A DNA stretch of 53,020 bases from Treponema sp. (GTDB lineage: Bacteria; Spirochaetota; Spirochaetia; Treponematales; Breznakiellaceae): positions 1 to 53,020 of the forward strand of contig JAIRQN010000021.1 of NCBI GenBank assembly GCA_031256445.1. Direction: 5' to 3'. The notes below the pieces were generated by a model. The model searched no databases and was not told the origin of the DNA. It saw nothing but the letters and a program-made list of their open reading frames with translations. A program made the position numbers and the translations under genes. Below are positions 43,921 to 52,600 of the stretch, one piece after another. Every line of letters begins with the position of its first letter. The stretch's first letter is position 1.

Positions 43921-44794
43921 TGGGCGATGTTTCTTTCTTTAATTTCAAAAGCCTGTTTTTTGTTAAACCGCAATATTCAATATCAATTTCTGTTCCCACA
44001 TAAAATCTGTTTCCCGCTGTTAAAGAAGCAGCTCCCGTAGTACCCCCTCCGTTAAACGGGTCCAAAATTATGTCTCCTTCATTGGTAGAGGCCGTTATAA
44101 TTCTTAATAATAAATCCAACGGCTTTTGAGTTGGGTGTTTGCCGAATTCTTTCCCGCTGTTTTTTGGCGCAGGTATTGACCATACTGATCGCATCTGGGT
44201 ATTTTCTTTTTTTATTTTATCTTCCGGAAATTTTCCATTTTTCATTTTTTCATAGTTAAACGTATGTTTGGCTTTTTTATCTTTGCGCGCCCAAATTACC
44301 GTTTCGTGTGAAGCTGTAAAAAAACGGCAGCTTAAATTGGAAGAAGCGTTTGGTTTAAACCATGTAATATCATTTAATATATGAAAATTATTTTTCTGTA
44401 ATATATAACCGCATTGATAAATGCTGTGATATGTGCCGGAAATCCAGATTGTTCCTTCAGGTTTTAATACCCGGCGGCATGCAGTTATCCAGGCATCATG
44501 AAATTTTATATCCTCTTCAAACCCTTTGCTTTCGTCCCACTTGCCTTTATTTACTTTTGCCATTCTTCCATTCCTGCATGTAAATCCATTGTTTGATAAC
44601 ATATAGGGAGGATCGGCGAAAATCATATTTATGGAATTTTCCGGCATTCGATCCAGTATCTCAAGGCAATCATTGTTGAAAACAACCGCATTTTCGGAAG
44701 AAAAAAAAGGCGCTATTTCATTTTTTGAGTCTATTATTCCGGATAAAACATTCTTAAATTTTTTTCCAGGCTCCGGAAAGTTTTTATCTTTCAT
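43913..44794 (-). CDS. Orphan N6-adenine DNA methyltransferase, DpnA (GATC)-like
   Basis: 293 residues, beta-class: DPPY first (MIFADPPYMLSNNGFTCRNGRMAKVNKGKWDES), then RVLKPEGTIWISGTYHSIYQ, LNDITWFKPNASSNLSCRFFTASHETVIWARK, GKHPTQKPLDLL, and motif I DPFNGGGTTGAAS. The pattern LSN-G-...-KG-WD and NLSCR-FT--ETI-WARK recalls M.DpnIIB (DpnA), which modifies GATC including single-stranded DNA. Motif I reads NGGG rather than the more usual F-GSG. No restriction endonuclease or second GATC methyltransferase is in the window. It starts 19 nt after the barrel gene on the same strand, so it may be the tail of that operon. Confidence 0.85.
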   Translation of the reverse strand: MKDKNFPEPGKKFKNVLSGIIDSKNEIAPFFSSENAVVFNNDCLEILDRMPENSINMIFADPPYMLSNNGFTCRNGRMAKVNKGKWDESKGFEEDIKFHDAWITACRRVLKPEGTIWISGTYHSIYQCGYILQKNNFHILNDITWFKPNASSNLSCRFFTASHETVIWARKDKKAKHTFNYEKMKNGKFPEDKIKKENTQMRSVWSIPAPKNSGKEFGKHPTQKPLDLLLRIITASTNEGDIILDPFNGGGTTGAASLTAGNRFYVGTEIDIEYCGLTKNRLLKLKKETSPIT

Positions 44795-44813
44795 AATATA
44801 TCTTTAAAGATAA

Positions 44814-45626
44814 TTAAAAATTGAACTTAACTCCAATCGCGGGAGATACAGTCACTTTACCGCCTGCGCCAACGCCGGCAAATTCGCACGTCAGATAGAA
44901 ATTCCAGTTTCTGAAGCCATACTCAAACAATGGAGTGATAATTACGCCTTCATCGCCGATGTCTTCGGGGACAATTACCTCAACTTCCAGATAAGCCGGA
45001 CGGATTTCGTATCCGGCGATCAATTCAAGACCCTGATAACCGGCATCTTCTCCTGGAGCAAGCAGGGTAAGTAATTTAAAATCCAGAACAAGGCCGAAGG
45101 CGCTTTCCAGGCCAATTGAAACATCAAGCCCAAATTCTGCGCCGGCGTCTTTATCGTATTGAACATATGTGATTGGCGCACCAATATTGACAAAAGCGTC
45201 TCCAAAATTAAATTCCTGTTCAAATCTTACTGCCGGAGTAAAAATTCCTTCCAAAATATTCGTTCCGTTTGTTTTGGGAGAAATTAAAATTTCATCAAAC
45301 TCATTCTGTAAAATAAAAGATAAGGTAGAACCGCGGCCGAATTCCAGATTGTAGCCCAGCATTATATCCGCATACAGCGACTGCCTCAATTTATTGGCAA
45401 AACCGAAAGTATAGTTAAGTTCTGCGGACAGATCCAGAGCGTCATTCAGAAAAGACGCTTCGTATGTAAATATGGGCATAAGATACGGGATCATGTCCTC
45501 ATTGTCCGCCTTGTTAACATTTTCAATGCCGAACTCCAGTCCCGCCGAAAAATCCGCCGTTTTATCCGCCGCCGCGGCAAAACTTACAATCTGTGTAAAA
45601 ACAAGCAATAAAATAAAAACCTTTTT
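44814..45626 (-). CDS. Predicted outer-membrane beta-barrel protein
   Basis: 270 residues from ATG 45626, preceded by GGAGG; the longer reading frame to 45668 would overlap DUF4956. Signal peptide MKKVFILLLVFTQIVSFAAA, then alternating strands with aromatic girdles (ALDLSAELNYTFGFANKL, VNIGAPITYVQYD, NWNFYLTCEFAGVG) and a C-terminal strand ending VKFNF, a typical outer-membrane insertion signal. I do not recognise a named family. It is the last envelope gene of the BOF-VTC-DUF4956 operon and could be its outer-membrane component. Confidence 0.75.
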   Translation of the reverse strand, partial: KKVFILLLVFTQIVSFAAAADKTADFSAGLEFGIENVNKADNEDMIPYLMPIFTYEASFLNDALDLSAELNYTFGFANKLRQSLYADIMLGYNLEFGRGSTLSFILQNEFDEILISPKTNGTNILEGIFTPAVRFEQEFNFGDAFVNIGAPITYVQYDKDAGAEFGLDVSIGLESAFGLVLDFKLLTLLAPGEDAGYQGLELIAGYEIRPAYLEVEVIVPEDIGDEGVIITPLFEYGFRNWNFYLTCEFAGVGAGGKVTVSPAIGVKFNF

Positions 45627-45648
45627 CATATAATCCTCCAATATTGAT

Positions 45649-46323
45649 TTACAATCTTTCAATTTCATAATTACCGCTTAGCATAATAGTCAGATTACCG
45701 TTGCGGCAGCGCAATTCGTCTATAAATTCCTTTGTTGCATTTGATGTTTTTAACTGAACGGCATAGGTCAGTTCATAAAGACTGCCCATGTTGGTGGTTG
45801 TAACAGTTTTCAATTCGGCGCTTTTGGTATATTTTGAGAAAATATCATCAAAGACCCCTTCATAATCCAGATTTTCCGGAATTTTTACCTTGAGAAAACG
45901 GACACTCGCGTCTTCGCCAAAAGAAAATCTGGTTAACAGCAGTGATACCGCGCCCACAATCAGAAGGAACATGAAAGCGTAGAACATAAAACCCATTCCC
46001 ATTATAAATCCTATTGCCATTGCGAAAAATATGGCGCTGATTTCCCTTGCGGTTCCCGGAATTGAGCGAAAGCGTATCAGGGAAAAAGCCCCTGCAACCG
46101 CTATACCTACGCCGATATTGCCGTTAACCAGCATTATTATTATCTGTACTATAGCAGGTAATAGCACCAATGTCACGGCCATACTCCGGCTGTATTTGTT
46201 TTTATACATATAAATTCCCGCCGAAGCAAATCCAAATACCAGTGAGCCTACAGTGCAGATAATCATGCCATGCAGCGTAGGAAATTCTCCCATAAAACTG
46301 GTTGATAAAACATCAAGCGACAT
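45649..46323 (-). CDS. DUF4956 membrane protein
   Basis: 224 residues with four membrane helices in the first 135 residues and the DUF4956 signature AGAFSLIRFRSIPGTAREISAIFFAMAIGF, followed by a soluble alpha/beta domain. DUF4956 is repeatedly found next to VTC-domain polyphosphate-polymerase-like proteins, as here, and is thought to be part of the same membrane machine; its biochemical role is unknown. The start overlaps the VTC gene end by 11 nt, and the barrel gene follows 22 nt downstream. Confidence 0.92.
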   Translation of the reverse strand: MSLDVLSTSFMGEFPTLHGMIICTVGSLVFGFASAGIYMYKNKYSRSMAVTLVLLPAIVQIIIMLVNGNIGVGIAVAGAFSLIRFRSIPGTAREISAIFFAMAIGFIMGMGFMFYAFMFLLIVGAVSLLLTRFSFGEDASVRFLKVKIPENLDYEGVFDDIFSKYTKSAELKTVTTTNMGSLYELTYAVQLKTSNATKEFIDELRCRNGNLTIMLSGNYEIERL

Positions 46324-47011
46324 TACTCATTCCTCCTATATATCCGGTATAACAAACGCCAAATTTTGAAAATGGCACCGGGAATATGCTGTTTTCGCTG
46401 AGCGTTTTGGCAAGCCATAAAGGCATAGCGCCCGTTGTCTTTATTTCCATTATCATCTGATTGGGCTTAAGGATTTGGCGGTTTTCACCGGAATCATAAT
46501 TATTAAAACTGATTAAGCGAAAAAAAACGTCTTTATCAAAAGTGATGCGCAGATCCCCGTCTCCAATGCCGTTATAGGCGATTCGGGCATAGGCAATGTA
46601 TATTTTTTCAGAGATTTCTTTCCTTTGCATAAAAAAAATTATTTCCCTGGAAATTTGAGAATCCAGAGATGAAACAATTTCACGGATGCTGCGGCTTTCC
46701 AGTTCGCATAAGGGAAAATCTATTCTGCGCTTGTATGTAATGCCGTGAAATTTTTTCTTTAGTTCCAGAAAGCCGTGAGACTCCCGGGTTTTTTGACCAT
46801 AAAACCGCAAGCGCAATTTTTCCTTGTACATGGGTCTTTCTATGGATTCACGGATAATTTCCCAATCATCCGTATCAAAATATAGATTCTGCACCAGATA
46901 CTCGCCATGCCGGTCTATTGTCATATATTGCGTTAATTTCCTCTGCAATACGGCTCCTTGTTCCATTGTGACAAGGTATTTATTTTCGCGCCGGTTAAAA
47001 ATGCTCTGCAT
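46313..47011 (-). CDS. VTC-domain polyphosphate polymerase-like protein
   Basis: 232 residues. The tunnel fold of the VTC/triphosphate tunnel family shows its charged lining: FNRRENKYLV (Glu, Lys), YKEKLRLRFYG (Lys, Arg), GFLELKKKF and TYKRR, DGDLRITFDKD, and MEIKTTGAMPLW (Glu, Lys). All expected basic and acidic positions are kept, so catalysis is plausible. In yeast VTC makes polyphosphate from ATP; bacterial stand-alone domains are little studied, and cluster with DUF4956 and often CotH kinases. No CotH gene is in this window. Second gene of the BlaI-operator operon, 56 nt after the BOF gene. Confidence 0.9.
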   Translation of the reverse strand: MQSIFNRRENKYLVTMEQGAVLQRKLTQYMTIDRHGEYLVQNLYFDTDDWEIIRESIERPMYKEKLRLRFYGQKTRESHGFLELKKKFHGITYKRRIDFPLCELESRSIREIVSSLDSQISREIIFFMQRKEISEKIYIAYARIAYNGIGDGDLRITFDKDVFFRLISFNNYDSGENRQILKPNQMIMEIKTTGAMPLWLAKTLSENSIFPVPFSKFGVCYTGYIGGMSNVA

Positions 47012-47067
47012 ATTTCACCTTTTATTCGCGGCGAGGGTTTTATACCCCGCCCTTTAGGGCTGTGTTG

Positions 47068-47454
47068 TCATTTTGACTGTAATTTTTTAAGGTACAATAC
47101 ATCAACTACCGCGTTCCTGTTTTGAATTTCAATTTCCCCCCTGATTTCCACGCTGTCGTTTGCGCTGACAGACAGATCAAGCAATACCCAAAGATTTCTG
47201 TCAATTTCTATGGTTACATCGCCTGTTGAATCGCGGAATGTGAATTTTTCACGTCCAAGCGAGTTTACAATATTTCCTGTTAATATTACCAAAGAACCTT
47301 CCCGCAGATTTTTCACCTGACTGGCGGTAACGGTTTGTATCTGCGCGTTCGTTCCGGAACCGGGTCCAATTCCGGTAAATCCCTGTCCATATACGGCATT
47401 AACCGAAAAAACAGCCGTAATAAAAATAACGCTCCAAAACACGGATTTTTTCAT
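47068..47454 (-). CDS. Exported single-domain BOF (OB-fold) protein
   Basis: 128 residues: signal peptide (MKKSVFWSVIFITAVFSVNAVYG), a short Gly-rich linker, then one BOF domain with NLREGSLVILTGNIVNSLGREKFTFRDSTGDVTIEIDRNLW and VEIRGEIEIQNRNAVVDVLYL. It is related to the tandem protein at 41730. BOF proteins sit in the periplasm and may bind small ligands under stress. AGGAG lies 6 nt before the ATG. First gene of BOF-VTC-DUF4956-barrel, about 100 nt downstream of the BlaI-type operator. Confidence 0.87.
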   Translation of the reverse strand: MKKSVFWSVIFITAVFSVNAVYGQGFTGIGPGSGTNAQIQTVTASQVKNLREGSLVILTGNIVNSLGREKFTFRDSTGDVTIEIDRNLWVLLDLSVSANDSVEIRGEIEIQNRNAVVDVLYLKKLQSK

Positions 47455-47562
47455 ATAGCATACTCCTATCGCTTTGTTAAACCTTCATACGAAAGCCTTA
47501 ATAAAATCGTCTGCGGTAAGGCGGCGGGTATAACCCACAAGGTTCTACAAGTGTCGTAATTA

Positions 47563-47593
47563 ATATACTACATATGTAGTATATATATGTCAA
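47563..47593 (-). promoter_or_regulatory. Promoter with perfect BlaI/MecI-type operator for the BOF-VTC-DUF4956 operon
   Basis: A 22-bp perfect palindrome (47563-47584) with core ATACTACATATGTAGTAT. This is the TACA/TGTA dyad known for BlaI and MecI. It overlaps a minus-strand promoter: -35 TTGACA (47588-47593), 17-nt spacer, -10 TAGTAT (47565-47570). A repressor bound here would cover spacer and -10. The matching site at 49541-49558 lies in the same register in the blaI promoter. Confidence 0.8.
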
Positions 47594-47662
47594 CAATTTT
47601 TTAAGAAAATACGGAATTTTTGAAACAAACAACCGGGCTGCCTGATATGTCCGTATTTACAG

Positions 47663-47905
47663 TTACAGCCGCTCCATCTCAATAACCGCTCCGGTTACCG
47701 CGTCAATTGTAATTTCATACCGCCGGTTATTGGATTTGATTATTACATCGTAAATCAGCAAGTCATTCTCATATTCAAGCTCAATCTCCTCTACTGCGCC
47801 GCCTCCGGCCCTTGAGACAGCTATTTCCATGGCTTTTTCAAACGATACTTTCGCGGAGTTAATAAGTTCGGTCAAAGGTATTATTTCTTTGAACTCTATA
47901 ATCTC
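47663..47905 (-). pseudogene. Second PepSY domain of the BlaR-like protein, cut off by an in-frame TGA
   Basis: These 80 codons are in the same frame as the upstream M56 gene and continue its sequence after TGA (47906-47908): EIIEFKEIIPLTELINSAKVSF, then a complete PepSY domain (AMEIAVSRAGGGAVEEIELE...YEITIDAVTGAVIEMERL). The residue at the TGA should be Gly, as in the Thr-Gly of the second PepSY unit (AVTGAVIE), so GGA to TGA explains the break. A TTG at 47875 could restart translation and give a free 70-residue PepSY protein, but no good ribosome binding site is seen. It may be read through, restarted or lost. Confidence 0.7.
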
Positions 47906-49150
47906 TCATGTTTCTGGGTTAATTTCTATTTCGTATGCCTTGTCATTGGTTCTTATAATTAACTCGTAAAATGATTTTCCGTTTATTTGCTCAAGATGAA
48001 CCTCTTCCACCGCGCCGCCGCCGGATTTTTCCAGGGCAATTTCCATGATTCCCTTAAGCGAAAGAGCGGATTCCGGCAATGCTGAAAAAGCGGGCGAAAC
48101 CGCAGATGCAGACAGTTCCTGAACGGCAAAAACCGAGCCGGAAAGCAAAGTAAGCGCCAACACAATTGATAAGACCGGTATGGCAAGCCATTTCATTTTT
48201 AAAGTTGGTTCCAGGATTGAATCCAGGCGTTTTTTTAAACTCAATTTTCCTTTGTAGATAAAACAGGTAGACAATATTGTAGAGGCTGTTTTTTTTCGTT
48301 CAATCATGCCAATAATTGTTTCGGCGTAAAAATGCCGGTTTTCTTTACCGGAATTATGCAGAACCGCTTCGTCACAGGACGCTTCCCCGTCAGCCTGCAT
48401 TAGTTCGTACATCCAGAATATAAGGGGATTAAACCAATATATTGATATGGTGACAACGAACAGGAATTTTACCAAAAGATCGCGGCGCATATAATGAGTA
48501 AACTCATGCCTGAAAATGAGTTCCAGCTCGTCAGCGTTAAAATTCTTTTCCGGCAGAAGTATACTGGGGTGCAAAAATCCCGTAAGCATTGAACTTGACA
48601 CAAAACCGCAGACCAGGAGGCTGATGTTTTTATGTTCCAGTCTTTTCTCCGCCTGAATGGTTTTGAATATTGACAGGATTTTTTCGTCATTGACTGCTGC
48701 GCCCCAGCGCCGGATTGCCCGCATAAAATTGATATGCCGCCGGATGTGATAGGTGAAAACCGCAAGCGCGGTAACGCCCCAAAGGAACATGCAAACCATG
48801 AAAGGCGAAAATGACCTGCCGAAAAACAGGCCATGCGGGAAATTTATTTTCCCGATAGCCGGATTGCTGTTTAAAACATTGCCCGCTGCGCTGTCCTCGG
48901 AAACTGAATACTGCGCTTTGGCCGGCGCTGAAAATTTTGCCGTAAGATCCGGCAGCGAAACAGTAAAAATACCGCCGTTGATTACGGGAGGCAAAGGTAA
49001 AATTAAGCCTATAAGAACAACCAGCCATACTGTATAACGCAGCTTTGCGGAAAACGCCCTGCCAAACAGCGCATTGAACAGAAAAATTACCAGAATGATC
49101 GCGCTTATGGCAATGGATTTAAACAGAAAGGATAAAAAATACAATTCCAT
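47906..49150 (-). CDS. BlaR1-like M56 membrane protease with PepSY instead of a beta-lactam sensor
   Basis: 414 residues from ATG 49150, one base after the blaI stop. Four membrane helices with a zinc protease domain: IFRHEFTHYMRRDLL (HExxH) and QADGEASCDEAV (third ligand region). BlaR1 and MecR1 use this domain to inactivate BlaI after their outer penicillin-binding domain senses drug. Here the segment after the last helix (LLSGSVFAVQEL) is a PepSY domain (LKGIMEIALEKSGGGAVEEVHLEQINGKSFYELIIRTNDKAYEIEINPET), so the signal is not expected to be a beta-lactam. The frame ends at TGA inside the PepSY Thr-Gly motif; a second PepSY follows in frame. Confidence 0.85.
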   Translation of the reverse strand: MELYFLSFLFKSIAISAIILVIFLFNALFGRAFSAKLRYTVWLVVLIGLILPLPPVINGGIFTVSLPDLTAKFSAPAKAQYSVSEDSAAGNVLNSNPAIGKINFPHGLFFGRSFSPFMVCMFLWGVTALAVFTYHIRRHINFMRAIRRWGAAVNDEKILSIFKTIQAEKRLEHKNISLLVCGFVSSSMLTGFLHPSILLPEKNFNADELELIFRHEFTHYMRRDLLVKFLFVVTISIYWFNPLIFWMYELMQADGEASCDEAVLHNSGKENRHFYAETIIGMIERKKTASTILSTCFIYKGKLSLKKRLDSILEPTLKMKWLAIPVLSIVLALTLLSGSVFAVQELSASAVSPAFSALPESALSLKGIMEIALEKSGGGAVEEVHLEQINGKSFYELIIRTNDKAYEIEINPET

Positions 49151-49151
49151 T

Positions 49152-49532
49152 TTATTTCTTCTTTTTGGCAAGCCAATCTTTCAGTTCCTGTAAATCTTCT
49201 TTGGAAAGATTTTGATCTTCGAACATTGTTTTTACAAGAACTCCCACGGAATATCTGCCGGTGTTTCCGATATACCGTTTCATGAAATCCCCGGTTTCAA
49301 TGCGCATATAATCCTGTTCCGGCATTTTCGGCGTATAGTTCCGTTCTCTGCCTACGCGCTCGCTTTGCAGAAAACCTTTTTCAATCAGCCGCACCAGCAT
49401 TGTTAATACGGTTTGAGACTTCCATTTTTTATCATCCTTTAATTTTTCCATTATCTCCAATGTGGTTACAGGAGGCGTAGAGTCCCAAATGATCTTCATT
49501 ACTTCAAATTCCGCGTCAGGCAGTCTTTTCAT
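49152..49532 (-). CDS. BlaI/MecI/CopY family transcriptional repressor
   Basis: 126 residues: winged helix (PDAEFEVMKIIWDSTPPVTTLEIMEKLKDDKKWKSQTVLTMLVRLIEKGFLQSERVGRERNYTP), then the dimerisation helices that BlaR-type proteolysis targets. Such repressors bind TACA/TGTA dyads and are released when the M56 partner is activated. It is co-directional with the M56 gene, with one base between stop and start. There is no Shine-Dalgarno sequence; a promoter with an overlapping degenerate operator ends 8 nt before the ATG, implying autoregulation. Confidence 0.93.
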   Translation of the reverse strand: MKRLPDAEFEVMKIIWDSTPPVTTLEIMEKLKDDKKWKSQTVLTMLVRLIEKGFLQSERVGRERNYTPKMPEQDYMRIETGDFMKRYIGNTGRYSVGVLVKTMFEDQNLSKEDLQELKDWLAKKKK

Positions 49533-49540
49533 ATTTTCAC

Positions 49541-49569
49541 ATTCTACACTTATAGTTTCTGCTTGTAAA
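49541..49569 (-). promoter_or_regulatory. blaI promoter with a degenerate BlaI operator
   Basis: Minus strand: -35 TTTACA (49564-49569), 17 nt, -10 TAGAAT (49541-49546), 8 nt to the ATG. The segment AAACTATAAGTGTAGAAT (49541-49558) matches the perfect operator core at 47565-47582 at 13 of 18 positions and occupies the identical position relative to -35 and -10. Confidence 0.6.
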
Positions 49570-49618
49570 GAGCCGCGTTACTTTATTGGCAGGTCTCCGG
49601 TGTAAAACCTGAACAGCC

Positions 49619-52600
49619 CTAATCTCTTGAAGCAATCTCCAGTATCAGTTCAACTTCGTTCCTGGAAAGGCCCATTGCGGTGGCGATTTCCTCGTCTGTC
49701 CAGCCTTTGGCTTTCAGTCTTTTTACATTGTCGCGGCTTTGGGGAGTAAGAGCGCCTTTGACGTTTGAAGCGGAAGGTTTGCCGCTATCTTTCTCCAGCA
49801 GTCCTTTTGTCAGCTTGAACTGGGTGCGCGCGTCATTATCCAGCGCTTTAAGTTCTGTTTCCGTGCGCGCAAGCCATTCGCGGGCGACATTCATCTCTGT
49901 TATGCGCTTTTCTATCTGGGTAAGGGTGTCGTCCAACGTGCTGATTTTTTCCACCGCGTCGGATGCTTTTTCGTTTTCAGCGGCGATTGCCTCTATTGAA
50001 GAGCGGAGATTTTCGAACCGGTCAGAGAGAACTGTAATAACAGCCTCTGCGTTTTTAATCGCGGATTCTGTTTTCTGAAGCGCCTTGAAGTTATGATCAA
50101 TGCCTTCTTTGGTTTCTTCCAGGATTTCATTTTTCTTTTCGATGCGCTGATATTTGTCTTCGGTGTCTTTCATCGCCGTTTCAAGTTTGCGTATGCGCAT
50201 TTCCACGGCCTGGAGAAGATCGTCAGATGTTGTGACATGCTCCAGTTTTTCTTTTACCGATTGTGAAATTTTCAGAAGGTTATTGAAATTCATTTCCATT
50301 GTTTCAATTCGGACTTTCTCATTCAGGAAGCGCGTCATCTTGTTGTTTACTTCGTCTTCCTGTCGCTTTAGGCGCGTAAACTGGGTTTCCAACTGCGTAA
50401 TTTCGTTTTTGCGCTGATCCAGCCGGTCAAGATCCCCGTTGATTTCCTCTATCCTGTGTTCCAGTTCCTGTTTAAGTATGCCTGTCTGCTCGAAGATTTT
50501 TTTCTGAACGCCGAGTTCCTTGCGTATTTCTTCCAGATTTGAACGGAACTGGGAAATACGCTCGTCGTTTTCAGCGGCGATTTCCCTGCTGCGCCGGCGC
50601 AGATCTTCCAGCGAAGTGTCCGTTTCGCGTATTCGCGTATTGTACAGAATTTGCCATTCGCCGAAATCCTGTTTTGATTTCTGAAGATCGTTATCCAGCG
50701 ATTCTGTAGCGGTTTGCGAACGGGCTGTCATTTCTTCAAGTTCCTTGTCCAGCTCCCTTTGTTTCTGGCGCAGGGTATCCTGTATTGTCAGTTGATACTG
50801 GCCGACCTGGGACTTTACTTCGCTTTCCGAAGTAAAGCGTATTTCATCAAGATCCTGTTTTATCTGTTCGGTGAAATTCGCGCGCATTTCCTCGACATTG
50901 CTCATGTCGTTCCTGATGCCTTCTTCAAACGCCGCCGCTTCCTTTTTAAGGCTGTCCATTTCCGATATTAAACGCTCGCCGAGCGAGGCGATATCTTTGC
51001 GCTGATCCGTTAAAATGCGTTCTTCCGCCTGATGCCACACCGAATCAATTTCTTCGGCGCTCTTGCTGAATTTTCCCTCCATGTCTTCCTGCCAGACTGC
51101 AATATGTTTCCCGATATCGGCGGATCGTTTGCCAAGTTCCGCAGAAAAATTTTCTTCAAAATTCGCTAACTGCTCTGATACGTTATCAAATGCCTGTTTT
51201 CTGATGCCGTTAAGCTCATTGTTCATGTCTTCAAGTTCTTTCCGGAGCGCCTGCGATTGCGCGTTAAACGCCGCCGTGGTTGATTCCATTGATGTGTTCG
51301 ATTCTTTTTCAAAGGCCGAAAAATCATCCCTGATTCCTGATACCGCTTCTTCCATTATTCTGCGAAGCTCCGTATCAAGGTCTGATGTGTCTTTGGCCAG
51401 TTTGCCAAGCTGGTTGATGGATTCAGTATGAAGTTTGCCGTAATCGTCCAGGCGTTTTTCTGTTGCCTGAATGATGTCATGTTCCGCGTCTCTGCACATG
51501 ACCTTCCACGCGGCAATCTGTTTTTCCAGGGCGGCAGTAATATCGCTCTGCTGCTGGTTAACTTCGCTTTCGGATTTAATTTTCAGATTGCCAAGTGTCT
51601 GTATAAGTTCCTTATGCTGCTGGCTTACCGCTTTCTCTGATTTTTCCTTAAGCTCGCTGAGAGCCGCGGCCAGTTCTTCATTCTGTTTCTTGATTGCCGC
51701 TCCGGAGCTGCTGTTCAATTCACCGAGGGTCAGTTTTAGTTCACTCTGCTGAAGGTTTACGGCTGCCTCTGTTTTCTTGTTCATTTCATTTATGGAGGAA
51801 CTCAGTTCATCCTGCTGATCTTTAATCGCGGATGAGGAAATTTCCTTAAGCTCTTTAATTGCGGAAAGCGTATCCTGCTGCTGCTGCCTGATATCAGTTT
51901 CGGATTTTGTGCGTAACGCGGCGATGGAAACGGTGAGTTCGGAAATGAGCCCGCTGAATTCCTTTTGCTGGCTGTTAATGGCTCCGCCGAGTTCTTCCTT
52001 CTGCCGTTTGACCGCCGTCTCCAGTTTATCTCTGGCTTCATTGATATCCGCGCTCAGTTCATCGCGCTGCTGTTTGACGGCGGCTTCGGATTTTTCCCTT
52101 ACCTCTCCGAGCGCTTCGCTTAGTTCTTCCTGCTGATCTTTTATTGCTGTATCTGATTTTTCTTTAAGTCCGTCGAGTACCGCGCCCAATTCAATTTCCT
52201 GGTTTTTAACGGCGGCGTCCAGTTTTTCCTTTAATCCGCCGAGAACTGTATCAAGTTCTACCTGCTGTAGTTCCACGGAGTTATCCAGTTTCTCTTTCAT
52301 TCCGCCCAGGGCTGTGCTTAGCTCTTCCTGCTGCTGCCTGACAGCGGTATCCGATTCTTCCTTTATTTCGCCCAGAACCGAGCTTAGTTCCTGCTGCTGC
52401 TGTTTAATCGCGGTCTTTGTTCTTTCCTTTAACGCGCCAAGTACCGCGGCAAGGTCTTCTTCCTGATAGTTAACAGAGGTATCCAGTTTTTCCTTTAGTC
52501 CTCCGAGTACCCTGGTAAGTTCGTCTTCCTGATACTTAACAGAGGCGTCCAGTTTTTCCTTTATCCCGTCAAGAACGGTATCAAGTTCCACCTGCTGCAG

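Noticed and set aside
47906-47908. TGA as selenocysteine or a reassigned codon
   Set aside because: TGA is a normal stop for the GGDEF, MCP and feoB genes here, the expected residue is Gly, not Cys, and no SECIS-like hairpin was noticed just downstream.
47906-49532. Beta-lactam resistance locus
   Set aside because: The repressor and M56 protease are of BlaI/BlaR type, but there is no penicillin-binding sensor domain and no beta-lactamase or PBP gene next to them.
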